Assembly (NCBI GenBank): GCA_900547685.1
Contig: URHS01000020.1
Location: 1-44,931, forward strand
Direction of reading: 5' to 3'
Length of the DNA: 44,931 bases
Origin: an uncultured Blautia sp.
Lineage (GTDB): Bacteria > Bacillota > Clostridia > Lachnospirales > Lachnospiraceae
Positions 26,160 through 34,671 of the stretch are shown here, piece after piece (positions within the stretch are counted from its first letter, which is position 1; each line of letters opens with the position of its first letter). A model generated the notes under the pieces. It was not told the DNA's origin. It saw only the letters and a list, made by a program, of their open reading frames with translations, and did not search any database. The position numbers and the translations under genes are program-made.

Positions 26160-26188
26160 ATTATACCAATATTTCTCCATTTATTCAA
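26160..26188 (-). promoter_or_regulatory. Promoter of hpf
   Basis: On the minus strand TTGAAT (26183-26188) is followed after 17 bases by a perfect TATAAT (26160-26165). Confidence 0.7.
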
Positions 26189-26240
26189 TAGTTTTTAGAA
26201 AATTTACAAAATGATTATATTTTGTATACTCTATAAATTC

Positions 26241-26266
26241 AAAAAAGAGCCTGTTAAACAGACTCT
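26241..26266 (-). terminator. Terminator of the small lipoprotein gene
   Basis: AAGAGCCTGT (26245-26254) pairs with ACAGACTCTT (26257-26266) with one mismatch, and on the minus strand CTTTTTTG follows. Confidence 0.75.
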
Positions 26267-26272
26267 TCTTTT

Positions 26273-26551
26273 CTACCTCGTTGCATTTCCGTTTCCGGTT
26301 CCCATTGCATTACTATTCTCTGATGAATTTTCACTTCCTGTAGCATTGTCCATATTTCGCTCAAGTGTATCGCCTACACCCTCAGCTCCATCACGGACAT
26401 CATCTCCCAGCTCTTCTGCTCCATCTTTTAAAGCCTCACCGGTATCACCGACCACGCCTTTATCCGTTGTATTATCTGATGTAGTATCATTACCACAGGC
26501 AGTCACACAAAGCATCGTTGACAACAGCAGTCCTAATATCAGTTTTTTCAT
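26273..26551 (-). CDS. Small acidic lipoprotein
   Basis: From the ATG at 26551, which has AGGAG nine bases ahead, the protein has 92 residues. It begins with a type II signal peptide, MKKLILGLLLSTMLCVTAC, with a lipobox ending at Cys19. The mature part is hydrophilic, rich in Asp, Gly, Asn and Thr, with a repeating GEALKDGAEELGDDVRDGAEGVGD pattern that could form an amphipathic helix. It should be anchored to the outer face of the membrane. Function unknown. The frame is open for 15 more codons upstream without a ribosome site. Confidence 0.75.
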   Translation of the reverse strand: MKKLILGLLLSTMLCVTACGNDTTSDNTTDKGVVGDTGEALKDGAEELGDDVRDGAEGVGDTLERNMDNATGSENSSENSNAMGTGNGNATR

Positions 26552-26629
26552 TTCATGAAACTCCTTTCTATTAAGTTCTGCTGTTAATATCTGCAAATAA
26601 AACTGTTTTATGCACGATTATTTAATAAT

Positions 26630-27388
26630 TTATTTATCAATTACATGGCTCATATTATATAAACCGGCTGGTTTGCCACTTAAAAATTTTCCTGCTTCGA
26701 CTGCACCTTTTGCAAAGACGGTCTTTGAATAAGCAGTATGTCTGAATTCAATCACTTCATCAGGGCCTGCAAAAATCACTTCATGGTCGCCTACAATTGT
26801 TCCGCCGCGAACTGCAAAAATTCCAATTTCCTTACTGTCTCTTTTTTCTCTTTTCTGACTTCTGTCATAAACATAATGATATTCATTATTCATTGCTTCG
26901 TTTAAGCTGTCAGCCAAAGCAAGAGCTGTTCCGCTTGGCGCATCCACTTTCAGATTATGATGGCGTTCCACAATTTCCATATCAAAACCTGCAGTTGCCA
27001 ACACTTTTGCAGCATCCTGCAAAAGCTTTAAAAGAGTATTAATTCCCAGAGACATATTTGCAGAACGAAGTATTGCTGTTTCTTTGGAAGCTTCTTTTAC
27101 ACTTTCCAACTGTTCCTCAGACAAACCTGTTGTACACAGTACCAAAGGAAGTTTTTTCTCCACACAATACTTCAATACATTATCTGTTGCCTTCGGAGAA
27201 GAAAAATCAATCATAACATCTGCTTCTTTATCACAATCAAAAACATTTGTGTAAACCGGATAATTATGAATTTTCATATCTGCAACATCAATTCCTGCTG
27301 CAATTTCTGCATTTTCGTCTTTCTCTACAAGCTCTGAAATCACACGTCCCATGTGACCATTACAGCCATTCATTATTATTCTGACCAT
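26630..27388 (-). CDS. dapB: 4-hydroxy-tetrahydrodipicolinate reductase
   Basis: This 252-residue enzyme reduces the DapA product with NAD(P)H in lysine and diaminopimelate synthesis. The nucleotide-binding loop is MNGCNGHMGRVI. The catalytic-substrate motif is ERHHNLKVDAPSGTAL, with the conserved HH and the Lys. VGDHEVIFAGPDEVIEFRHTAYSK is also typical. The length is normal. It follows dapA after 37 bases, so the two act as one transcription unit supplying meso-DAP for peptidoglycan and lysine. Confidence 0.96.
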   Translation of the reverse strand: MVRIIMNGCNGHMGRVISELVEKDENAEIAAGIDVADMKIHNYPVYTNVFDCDKEADVMIDFSSPKATDNVLKYCVEKKLPLVLCTTGLSEEQLESVKEASKETAILRSANMSLGINTLLKLLQDAAKVLATAGFDMEIVERHHNLKVDAPSGTALALADSLNEAMNNEYHYVYDRSQKREKRDSKEIGIFAVRGGTIVGDHEVIFAGPDEVIEFRHTAYSKTVFAKGAVEAGKFLSGKPAGLYNMSHVIDK

Positions 27389-27425
27389 CTTTTTTCCTCT
27401 TTTCTTTTGCGTATTACAAAAACTC

Positions 27426-28316
27426 TTATGCTAATTCTATGCCAAAATCTTTCATAGCCTTTTTCAAAACTTCCTGATGAGCTTCTTCCATCTCTGTCAT
27501 CGGCATACGCAAAGGACCTACTTCTTTCCCCATAAGGTTCATAGCTGTTTTTACCGGAATTGGATTTACTTCACAGAAAAGCGCATGAACTAAAGGTAAT
27601 GCTTTTAACTGCATATCCCTACTTTCCTCTACTTTGCCTTCCATAAATTTTGCCACAATATCATGTGTATATTTCGGAGCAACATTGGAAAGTACAGAAA
27701 TAACTCCTTTTCCGCCAAGAGAGAGGATTGGCACAATCTGGTCATCATTTCCGGAATAAATATCCATCTTTCCCTGTGTTAAAGCCGCAATTTCAGCTAC
27801 CTGAGAAATGTTTCCGGAAGCTTCTTTAATTGCTACAATATTTTCTACGTGTTCTGCCAGATAAGCCGCTGTTTTAGGCTCAATATTACATCCTGTACGG
27901 CTTGCTACATTATACAAAATAATCGGGAGCTTCACAGAATTTGCAATTGCTGTATAATGTGCAATCAACCCTTTCTGAGTTGCTTTATTATAATATGGTG
28001 TTACTAAAAGCAGTCCGTCTGCCCCATATTTTTCAGCTTCCTGTGAAAGATAAATAGCTGTCTGCGTACAGTTTGAACCTGTTCCTGCAATAACAGGAAT
28101 TCTTTTATTTACTTTATCAATCGTATATTTAATTGCGTCTAAATGTTCCTCATGCGTCAGGGTAGAAGATTCTCCTGTTGTTCCGCAGATAATAATTGCA
28201 TCAGTTTGTCCTGCAATTTGTTCTTCAAGAATTTCTCCCAGTTTCTCAAAGTTTACTTCCCCGTTTTCTTTCATTGGCGTTACAATCGCTACACCCGCAC
28301 CTGTAAAAATAGACAT
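27426..28316 (-). CDS. dapA: 4-hydroxy-tetrahydrodipicolinate synthase
   Basis: This 296-residue aldolase condenses pyruvate with aspartate semialdehyde. GVAIVTPMKENGEVNFEKL begins the barrel, CGTTGESSTL holds the substrate threonines, LYNVASRTG the catalytic Tyr and IVAIKEASG the Schiff-base Lys. The start at 28316 is set by AAGGAGG six bases ahead. The frame continues 15 codons upstream without support. It lies about 58 bases downstream of cobO and 37 bases upstream of dapB. Confidence 0.96.
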   Translation of the reverse strand: MSIFTGAGVAIVTPMKENGEVNFEKLGEILEEQIAGQTDAIIICGTTGESSTLTHEEHLDAIKYTIDKVNKRIPVIAGTGSNCTQTAIYLSQEAEKYGADGLLLVTPYYNKATQKGLIAHYTAIANSVKLPIILYNVASRTGCNIEPKTAAYLAEHVENIVAIKEASGNISQVAEIAALTQGKMDIYSGNDDQIVPILSLGGKGVISVLSNVAPKYTHDIVAKFMEGKVEESRDMQLKALPLVHALFCEVNPIPVKTAMNLMGKEVGPLRMPMTEMEEAHQEVLKKAMKDFGIELA

Positions 28317-28374
28317 ATTCTTCCTCCTTATTGTCCCGTTCCTATTCTTTTGTATATACACTCTGATTTACAGC

Positions 28375-28866
28375 TTATTTAACCACTTCCAGTGAAACCA
28401 CTCTGTCTGCTGCATTTTTCAAAGCTTCTGTCACAACATTTCCAGTCATAATCAGCTCTGTTTCATCATCTTTTGCCCGAATTAAACTTTCAATTTCTTC
28501 TTCTGAAACAATGCCAAACTCTAAAGCCCCCAGAATTTCATCGAGAATTAACATATCGCATTCTTCTGTCAGCAATACTTTTCGTGCAAAATTCAATCCG
28601 TTTCGAATATTCAGATTTTCCTCTTTTTTTTCTTCCTCTGTCAAATCTTCATAAAACTTATCTTTTTTCTCAAATCGAAACAGACGAACCTCCGGCTCCA
28701 TTGCATTTAAAAAATCTAATCGAGAAGTGGCTCTTCCTTTCAAAAACTGAATTACAATAGCCCGTTTCCCATAACCTACTGCACGAATTGCCTGACCGAT
28801 TGCCACACTTGTTTTTCCTTTTCCCGGTCCGCAGTAAATCTGCGTCAATCCCTTTTCTTCATCCAT
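28375..28866 (-). CDS. cobO: Corrinoid adenosyltransferase (CobO/BtuR type)
   Basis: This 163-residue enzyme transfers adenosine from ATP to cob(I)alamin to make coenzyme B12. QIYCGPGKGKTSVAIGQAIRAVG contains the family's P-loop. VIQFLKG and the Walker B-like CDMLILDEILGAL are also typical. Its own promoter lies at 28926-28954. Other cobalamin genes are not adjacent, which suits salvage of corrinoids rather than a full pathway. It may be cotranscribed with dapA and dapB. Confidence 0.9.
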   Translation of the reverse strand: MDEEKGLTQIYCGPGKGKTSVAIGQAIRAVGYGKRAIVIQFLKGRATSRLDFLNAMEPEVRLFRFEKKDKFYEDLTEEEKKEENLNIRNGLNFARKVLLTEECDMLILDEILGALEFGIVSEEEIESLIRAKDDETELIMTGNVVTEALKNAADRVVSLEVVK

Positions 28867-28925
28867 AATTATACACCTCTTACAGACTGCCTTTTCCTTA
28901 TTTTACTTTATTAAGAGTTGTGTAT

Positions 28926-28954
28926 ATATTACTACACCTAAGCAAATATTGCAA
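28926..28954 (-). promoter_or_regulatory. Promoter of cobO
   Basis: On the minus strand TTGCAA (28949-28954) is followed after 17 bases by TAATAT (28926-28931), about 60 bases before the start. No cobalamin riboswitch is evident in the short leader. Confidence 0.5.
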
Positions 28955-28977
28955 CCTAACAATCAAACTTGACTATT

Positions 28978-29604
28978 TTAATCTGCATATTCTAACTTGC
29001 TTACAGAAACCTCATAAGCCACTCTCTTTTCTGTCTCGTTTTCTCCTAATTTTTTAATATATTCTCTACTCTGAATTCTGCCCCAAATCAGCACATGTCC
29101 GCCTACTTCAAATGCAGATGCATAACGTGCATTTCTTCCCCAACATATACAAGGTATGTAATCTGATTTTCCGTAAGGTCTGTTCACTGCTAATAAAAGG
29201 TCTGCAATTTCCCTTCCAAGAGGTGTTTTCCTGTATACCGGCGGCTTACAAATATATCCGTCAAGGAAAATCTGATTCGTCTTAATGGAGTCATCTGCTT
29301 CCTCCACAAAAGCCAGCTCTCTTACAAAAACAGAAAGTACCAATCTGTTCTTCTTCTCTTCGTGACGATTATAGGAACGGAACTGTCCCTGCACCATAAT
29401 GTATTCACCTTCATAATCCTGTGTAACGTCTACCAGACGTTCTGAAACCATCAAAGGTATTCTGTCCTCGGAATCGCTGAGTCTTTTCACCAATACATCT
29501 ACCAGGTAAAAACCTTCTCCATACACCTGATGACTAAATGTGAAGCCTGACGCTACCTTTCCCATAATGGACACCTGATTGTTTTCAATAATTTTATCTG
29601 CCAT
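28978..29604 (-). CDS. SSB-like protein with two OB folds
   Basis: This 208-residue protein has two single-stranded-DNA-binding-type segments. The first (about 6-100) includes VSIMGKVASGFTFSH...GEYIMVQGQFRSYNR. The second (about 105-205) reads IFLDGYICKPPVYRKTPLGREIADLLLAVNR, a typical SSB core, then YIPCICWGRNA and VLIWGRIQSREYIKK. It lacks the acidic tail by which the housekeeping SSB recruits partners. It is probably an accessory DNA-binding protein rather than the replicative SSB. It is divergent from typA. Confidence 0.8.
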   Translation of the reverse strand: MADKIIENNQVSIMGKVASGFTFSHQVYGEGFYLVDVLVKRLSDSEDRIPLMVSERLVDVTQDYEGEYIMVQGQFRSYNRHEEKKNRLVLSVFVRELAFVEEADDSIKTNQIFLDGYICKPPVYRKTPLGREIADLLLAVNRPYGKSDYIPCICWGRNARYASAFEVGGHVLIWGRIQSREYIKKLGENETEKRVAYEVSVSKLEYAD

Positions 29605-29945
29605 GATTTATTTCCCCTTCCTCTTTCTGGTATCTTGTCTATATCATGTCTATTCAGGAAATAATATTTTAGAACCACTTTTTTTAATTTTTTTAAAAAA
29701 ATTCTTTTTCCCCTTTGTATTTACAGTTAAGTATGATAGAATAAAATCCGGATTTTACTGGAAATACAGGCGTTGCTGTATTAAGTCATATTCAAAATAT
29801 TTATACATTTTGCGCTCAGTCTGCGCTTACTTTGAGCTTGTAATCTCAAAGCGTGCTCGACAAATTCGCTAAAAATATATAAATATTTCTAAACAATGCT
29901 TAAAATAGCAATGCTTTAGCAGCATAAAGAGAAAAGAGGTTAATT
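29605..29945. other. Intergenic region upstream of typA with a folded element
   Basis: No gene is seen in these 341 bases. A possible typA promoter (TTTACA near 29717, then TAAAAT after 16 bases) precedes a folded element at 29795-29888. A GAGG ribosome site follows just before the typA ATG. Confidence 0.5.
29795..29888. repeat. 94-bp inverted-repeat element upstream of typA
   Basis: Its ends are perfect 11-base inverted repeats, AAATATTTATA (29795-29805) and TATAAATATTT (29878-29888), with further partial pairing inward. The middle folds as TTTGAG-cttgtaat-CTCAAA (29831-29850). It also contains TGCTCGACAA, a decamer shared with the repeat at 7984-8123, next to a hairpin in both cases. Confidence 0.55.
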
Positions 29946-31775
29946 ATGAAAACAGCAAGAGAAGATATTCGAAACGTGGCGATTATTGCCCATGTTGACC
30001 ATGGTAAAACAACTCTGGTTGACCAGCTTCTTCGCCAAAGCGGTGTTTTCCGCGAAAATCAGGCAGTACAGGAACGTGTCATGGACTCTAACGATATTGA
30101 AAGAGAACGTGGTATTACAATTTTATCAAAAAATACTGCCGTATACTACAAAGATACTAAAATCAACATTATTGATACACCCGGACACGCAGATTTCGGC
30201 GGTGAAGTGGAACGTGTATTAAAAATGGTAGACGGCGTTATCCTTTTAGTAGATGCATTTGAAGGTGCCATGCCTCAGACAAAATTCGTTCTGAAAAAAG
30301 CTCTGGAGTTAGACCTTCATGTTATTGTATGTATTAACAAGATTGACCGCCCGGAAGCCCGTCCTAACGAAGTAATTGATGAAGTCTTAGAACTGCTTAT
30401 GGACTTAGATGCATCTGATGAACAGTTAGACTGCCCATTCTTGTATGCATCCGCCAAAGCCGGTCATGCTGTCCTTGATTTAAGTGATACACCGGAAAGC
30501 ATGGAACCTTTATTTGAAACAATTTTAAAATATATTCCAGCTCCTATGGGTGATCCTGATGCACCTACACAGGCTTTAATCAGCACCATCGACTACAATG
30601 AATATGTAGGCCGTATCGGTGTAGGTAAAGTAGAAAACGGCAAAATTTCTGTCAATCAGGAAGTTATGTTGGTAAATCACCATGACCCTGATAAAATGAA
30701 AAAAGTAAAAATCAGTAAGCTTTATGAATTTGAAGGCTTAAATAAAGTTGAAGTGAAAGAAGCCGGTATCGGTTCTATTGTTGCTATTTCCGGTATTGCA
30801 GACATTCATATCGGAGATACACTTTGTGCTCCTGAGCACCCTGAACCAATTCCTTTCCAGAAAATTTCAGAGCCTACAATTTCCATGAATTTCATCGTAA
30901 ATGACAGTCCTTTTGCAGGACAGGAAGGTAAATTCATCACTTCCCGTCATTTAAGAGAACGTCTTATGCGTGAATTAAACACAGATGTCAGCCTTCGTGT
31001 AGAAGACACTGACAGCACAGACTGTTTTAAAGTTTCCGGACGTGGAGAACTTCATTTATCTGTTTTAATCGAAAATATGAGACGTGAAGGTTATGAATTT
31101 GCTGTAAGTAAAGCGGAAGTTATCTACCACGAAGATGAACGCGGAAGAAAGTTAGAGCCTATGGAAATTGCTTATGTAGATGTTCCGGACGAATTTTCCG
31201 GTACAATCATCCAGCGTTTAAGCGAAAGAAAAGGTGAACTTCAGGGCATGAGTCCTGCCAGTGACGGAACTACCCGTCTGGAATTCAATATTCCTTCCAG
31301 AGGTCTAATCGGCTTCAGAGGTGAATTTATGACTTCCACAAAAGGATCAGGTATTTTAAACACTGCATTTGACGGCTATGCTCCATACAAAGGCGATTTA
31401 CAATACCGTAAACAGGGTTCTCTCATTGCCTTTGAGACAGGTGAATCTGTCGCTTACGGTCTTTTCTCCGCACAGGATCGTGGTACTCTCTTTATCGGAC
31501 CGGGAGAAAAAGTATACAGCGGTATGGTTATCGGACAGAGCGGTAAATCTGAAGATATTGAATTGAATGTATGCAAAACAAAACATCTTACCAACACTCG
31601 TTCTTCTTCTGCTGACGAAGCCTTAAAACTGACTCCACCTAAAGTTTTAAGTCTGGAGCAGGCACTGGAATTTATTGATACAGATGAGCTTCTGGAAATC
31701 ACACCGGATTCCCTGCGTATCCGCAAAAAAATTCTGGACTCCCGTTTAAGAAAAAGACAGAGCTTTAAAAAATAA
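29946..31775 (+). CDS. typA: Translational GTPase TypA/BipA
   Basis: This 609-residue ribosome-associated GTPase belongs to the EF-G/LepA superfamily and has roles in ribosome assembly and stress. G motifs are AHVDHGKTT (G1), RGITI (G2), DTPGHADF (G3) and NKIDRPEA (G4). The C-terminal TypA-specific domain has SRGLIGFRGEFMTSTKGSGI and LTNTRSSSADEALKLTPP. Length and domain order are normal. It is monocistronic, with a structured leader and a strong terminator. Confidence 0.96.
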   Translation: MKTAREDIRNVAIIAHVDHGKTTLVDQLLRQSGVFRENQAVQERVMDSNDIERERGITILSKNTAVYYKDTKINIIDTPGHADFGGEVERVLKMVDGVILLVDAFEGAMPQTKFVLKKALELDLHVIVCINKIDRPEARPNEVIDEVLELLMDLDASDEQLDCPFLYASAKAGHAVLDLSDTPESMEPLFETILKYIPAPMGDPDAPTQALISTIDYNEYVGRIGVGKVENGKISVNQEVMLVNHHDPDKMKKVKISKLYEFEGLNKVEVKEAGIGSIVAISGIADIHIGDTLCAPEHPEPIPFQKISEPTISMNFIVNDSPFAGQEGKFITSRHLRERLMRELNTDVSLRVEDTDSTDCFKVSGRGELHLSVLIENMRREGYEFAVSKAEVIYHEDERGRKLEPMEIAYVDVPDEFSGTIIQRLSERKGELQGMSPASDGTTRLEFNIPSRGLIGFRGEFMTSTKGSGILNTAFDGYAPYKGDLQYRKQGSLIAFETGESVAYGLFSAQDRGTLFIGPGEKVYSGMVIGQSGKSEDIELNVCKTKHLTNTRSSSADEALKLTPPKVLSLEQALEFIDTDELLEITPDSLRIRKKILDSRLRKRQSFKK

Positions 31776-31791
31776 TTCTACCTAAAATACG

Positions 31792-31840
31792 AAAAACTGC
31801 TACTGAGAGTTTCAACTCCCATAGCAGTTTTTCTTTTTAT
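31792..31840 (+). terminator. Rho-independent terminator of typA
   Basis: AAAAACTGCTA (31792-31802) pairs with TAGCAGTTTTT (31822-31832), with an inner GAGTT/AACTC stem, and is followed by CTTTTTATT. Confidence 0.9.
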
Positions 31841-31894
31841 TAAGCATTAGTACATTAAATTTTCAGATAAACAGAAATTTAATAATATTTTTTC

Positions 31895-31923
31895 TTTATA
31901 TTATCTTTCATTTGTGATAAAAT
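31895..31923 (+). promoter_or_regulatory. Candidate adhE promoter
   Basis: TTTATA (31895-31900) and TAAAAT (31918-31923) are 17 bases apart. The half-sites TTGTGA (31912) and TTTACAA (31927) surround the -10 box and recall Rex sites, but the spacing is wider than the consensus. Confidence 0.4.
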
Positions 31924-31967
31924 CTGTTTACAAGTAAATCGTATTGATAAGTTAAGGAGGATTTTAT

Positions 31968-34586
31968 ATGACGAAAAAAGCTGAAACCATCGTACCCACC
32001 GTTATTGACAGCACAGATGCCCTTCTTGAAAAAATTGCTGTCATGAAAGAAGCACAAAAAAAGTTTGCCACCTATACACAGGAACAGGTAGACAAAATTT
32101 TCTTTGAAGCTGCCATGGCAGCCAACAAAATGCGTATACCTCTTGCACGGCTTGCCTGCGAGGAAACAGGAATGGGCGTATTAGAAGACAAGGTAATCAA
32201 AAATCATTATGCAGCAGAATATACATATAACACTTATAAAAGAGTAAAAACTTGTGGCGTAGTGGAAGAAGACACTTCTTATGGAATTAAAAAAATTGCA
32301 GAGCCGGTAGGTGTGGTAGGCGCTGTTATTCCTACTACCAATCCAACTTCTACTGCAATATATAAATGCTTGATTTGTTTAAAAACCAGAAATGCAATCT
32401 TAATCAGTCCTCATCCAAGAGCAAAAAAATGTACCACAGAAGCTGCACGAATTATTCTCGAAGCAGCTGTAAAAGCAGGTGCTCCGGAAGGTATTATTGG
32501 CTGGATTGAAGAGCCTACATTGGAGCTTTCCAATGCTTTGATGAAATCTGTAGATGTTATTTTGGCTACCGGCGGTCCCGGAATGGTAAAGGCTGCTTAT
32601 TCCTCCGGAAAACCGGCAATCGGTGTAGGTCCCGGTAATGTTCCTGTAATTATGGACAGTTCCTGTGATATTCAGACTGCCGTTTACTCTGTTATTCACT
32701 CTAAAACATTTGATAACGGTATGATTTGTGCATCTGAACAGTCTGTAACTGCTATTGCTGACATCTACGATGCTGTAAAAGCAGAATTTATAAAGCGCGG
32801 CTGCTATGTATTAAATAACACAGAGCTTGATGCAGTGCGAAAAATCCTTCTTACAGAAGCCGGCACTGTAAATGCAAAAATCGTAGGTCAGCCTGCTCCT
32901 GTTATTGCAGAACTTGCAGGAATTACCGTTCCGAAAACAGCGAAAATCTTAATTGGTGAGGTCTCTTCTGTAGATGTTTCAGAGCCGTTTGCCCATGAAA
33001 AACTCTCCCCTGTACTTGCCCTTTATAAAGCAAAAGATTTTGCAACTGCTGTAGATATGGCAGATCAGTTGGTAAAAGACGGTGGCTACGGACATACAGC
33101 TTCCATCTACCTGCATCCTTCTGAAACTGAAAAACTGAATATTTTTGCAGACCGCATGAAGACCTGTCGTATTCTCGTCAATACTCCATCTTCCCACGGC
33201 GGAATTGGTGACTTATATAACTTTAAGCTTGCACCATCCCTGACACTTGGCTGTGGCTCTTATGGTGGAAACTCCGTTTCTGAAAACGTAGGAGTGAAAC
33301 ATCTTCTGAATACGAAAACAGTTGCAGAAAGGAGAGAAAATATGCTCTGGTTCCGTTCTCCTGAAAAAGTTTACTTCAAAAAAGGCTGTCTGCCTGTTGC
33401 CTTAGATGAGTTGAAAAATGTATATGATAAAAAGAAAGCATTTATCGTTACCGATACTTTCCTTTACAGTAACGGCTATACAAAACCGATTACAGATAAA
33501 TTAGATGAAATGGGTATTATTTATGACTGCTTCTTCGAAGTTACGCCTGACCCAACTTTACAATGTGCACAAAAAGGTCTGGAACAGTTAAAAGCCTTTG
33601 GCCCTGATACCATCATTGCTCTGGGCGGCGGTTCTGCTATGGATGCTGCTAAAATTATGTGGCTTATGTACGAACATCCGGAATGTAAATTTGAAGATCT
33701 GGCTATGGATTTCATGGATATCAGAAAACGTGTTTATGTATTCCCGAAAATGGGCATTAAAGCTATGATGGTTGCTATTCCTACTTCTTCCGGAACAGGT
33801 TCTGAGGTAACTCCTTTTGCAATTATCACTGATGCTTCCACCGGAACCAAATGGCCGATTGCAGACTATGAGCTTATGCCAAATATGGCAATTATTGATG
33901 CAGATTATATGATGGGACAGCCAAAAGGATTGACAAGCGCTTCCGGTATTGACGCCTTGACACATGCTCTGGAAGCTTATGCTTCTATTATGGCTACAGA
34001 CTTTACCGATGGTCTTGCCTTAAAAGCTGCCAAACTGATTTTTGATTATCTTCCTTCTGCATACGAAAAAGGCGCTGCTGACCCAATCGCCCGTGAAAAA
34101 ATGGCAAACGCTTCTACCCTTGCAGGTATGGCGTTCTCCAATGCATTCTTAGGTGTATGCCACTCCATGGCGCACAAACTGGGCGCTTATCATCATCTGC
34201 CTCACGGTATTGCAAATGCCTTGCTTATTGAGCACGTAATGAGATACAATGCTGATCCGGCTCCTACCAAGATGGGAACCTTCTCACAGTATCCTTATCC
34301 TCATGCAAAAGAAAGATACTGCGAAATGGCTCGTTTCGTAGGTATTACAGGTAAAGATGACGATGAAGTATTTGAAAACTTTATCAAAGCTATTGCCGAA
34401 TTAAAAGAAAAAGTGGGAATTAAACGCACGATTAAAGAATATGGAATTGAAGAAAAAGATTTCCTGGCAACCTTGGACGAAATGGTAGAAAACGCATTTA
34501 ATGACCAGTGTACCGGTGCTAATCCACGTTACCCGCTTATGAAAGAAATGAAAGAAATGTACTTAAAAGCATTTTATGAGGGATAA
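31968..34586 (+). CDS. adhE: Bifunctional aldehyde-alcohol dehydrogenase
   Basis: This 872-residue enzyme reduces acetyl-CoA to acetaldehyde and then ethanol with NADH, a main electron sink in fermentation. The N-terminal CoA-acylating aldehyde dehydrogenase half (about 1-440) carries the catalytic Cys254 in FDNGMICASEQS. The C-terminal iron-dependent alcohol dehydrogenase half (about 455-870) has GGGSAMDAAK, PTSSGTGSEVTPF, DALTHALEAYAS and the metal site GVCHSMAHKLGAYHHLPHG. Such proteins assemble into spirosomes. AAGGAGG lies seven bases before the ATG. It is a single-gene unit. Confidence 0.97.
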   Translation: MTKKAETIVPTVIDSTDALLEKIAVMKEAQKKFATYTQEQVDKIFFEAAMAANKMRIPLARLACEETGMGVLEDKVIKNHYAAEYTYNTYKRVKTCGVVEEDTSYGIKKIAEPVGVVGAVIPTTNPTSTAIYKCLICLKTRNAILISPHPRAKKCTTEAARIILEAAVKAGAPEGIIGWIEEPTLELSNALMKSVDVILATGGPGMVKAAYSSGKPAIGVGPGNVPVIMDSSCDIQTAVYSVIHSKTFDNGMICASEQSVTAIADIYDAVKAEFIKRGCYVLNNTELDAVRKILLTEAGTVNAKIVGQPAPVIAELAGITVPKTAKILIGEVSSVDVSEPFAHEKLSPVLALYKAKDFATAVDMADQLVKDGGYGHTASIYLHPSETEKLNIFADRMKTCRILVNTPSSHGGIGDLYNFKLAPSLTLGCGSYGGNSVSENVGVKHLLNTKTVAERRENMLWFRSPEKVYFKKGCLPVALDELKNVYDKKKAFIVTDTFLYSNGYTKPITDKLDEMGIIYDCFFEVTPDPTLQCAQKGLEQLKAFGPDTIIALGGGSAMDAAKIMWLMYEHPECKFEDLAMDFMDIRKRVYVFPKMGIKAMMVAIPTSSGTGSEVTPFAIITDASTGTKWPIADYELMPNMAIIDADYMMGQPKGLTSASGIDALTHALEAYASIMATDFTDGLALKAAKLIFDYLPSAYEKGAADPIAREKMANASTLAGMAFSNAFLGVCHSMAHKLGAYHHLPHGIANALLIEHVMRYNADPAPTKMGTFSQYPYPHAKERYCEMARFVGITGKDDDEVFENFIKAIAELKEKVGIKRTIKEYGIEEKDFLATLDEMVENAFNDQCTGANPRYPLMKEMKEMYLKAFYEG

Positions 34587-34620
34587 AGAGTAACGGGATT
34601 TTCATAAGTCACGCATAACG

Positions 34621-34671
34621 AAGAGGTATACATTTGTACAAACCAAGTATCAAATGTATACCTCTTTTTCA
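34621..34671. terminator. Strong terminator between adhE and the deacetylase gene
   Basis: AAGAGGTATACATTTG (34621-34636) and CAAATGTATACCTCTT (34651-34666) form a perfect 16-bp stem followed by TTTC on the plus strand. It can serve both convergent genes. Confidence 0.92.

Noticed and set aside
28867..28977. Cobalamin riboswitch upstream of cobO
   Set aside because: The leader is only about 60 bases, and no B12-box-like sequence was found.
31912..31933. Rex-like redox operator upstream of adhE
   Set aside because: Half-sites TTGTGA and TTTACAA are present, but the spacing is wider than the known consensus. Kept only as a remark on the promoter.
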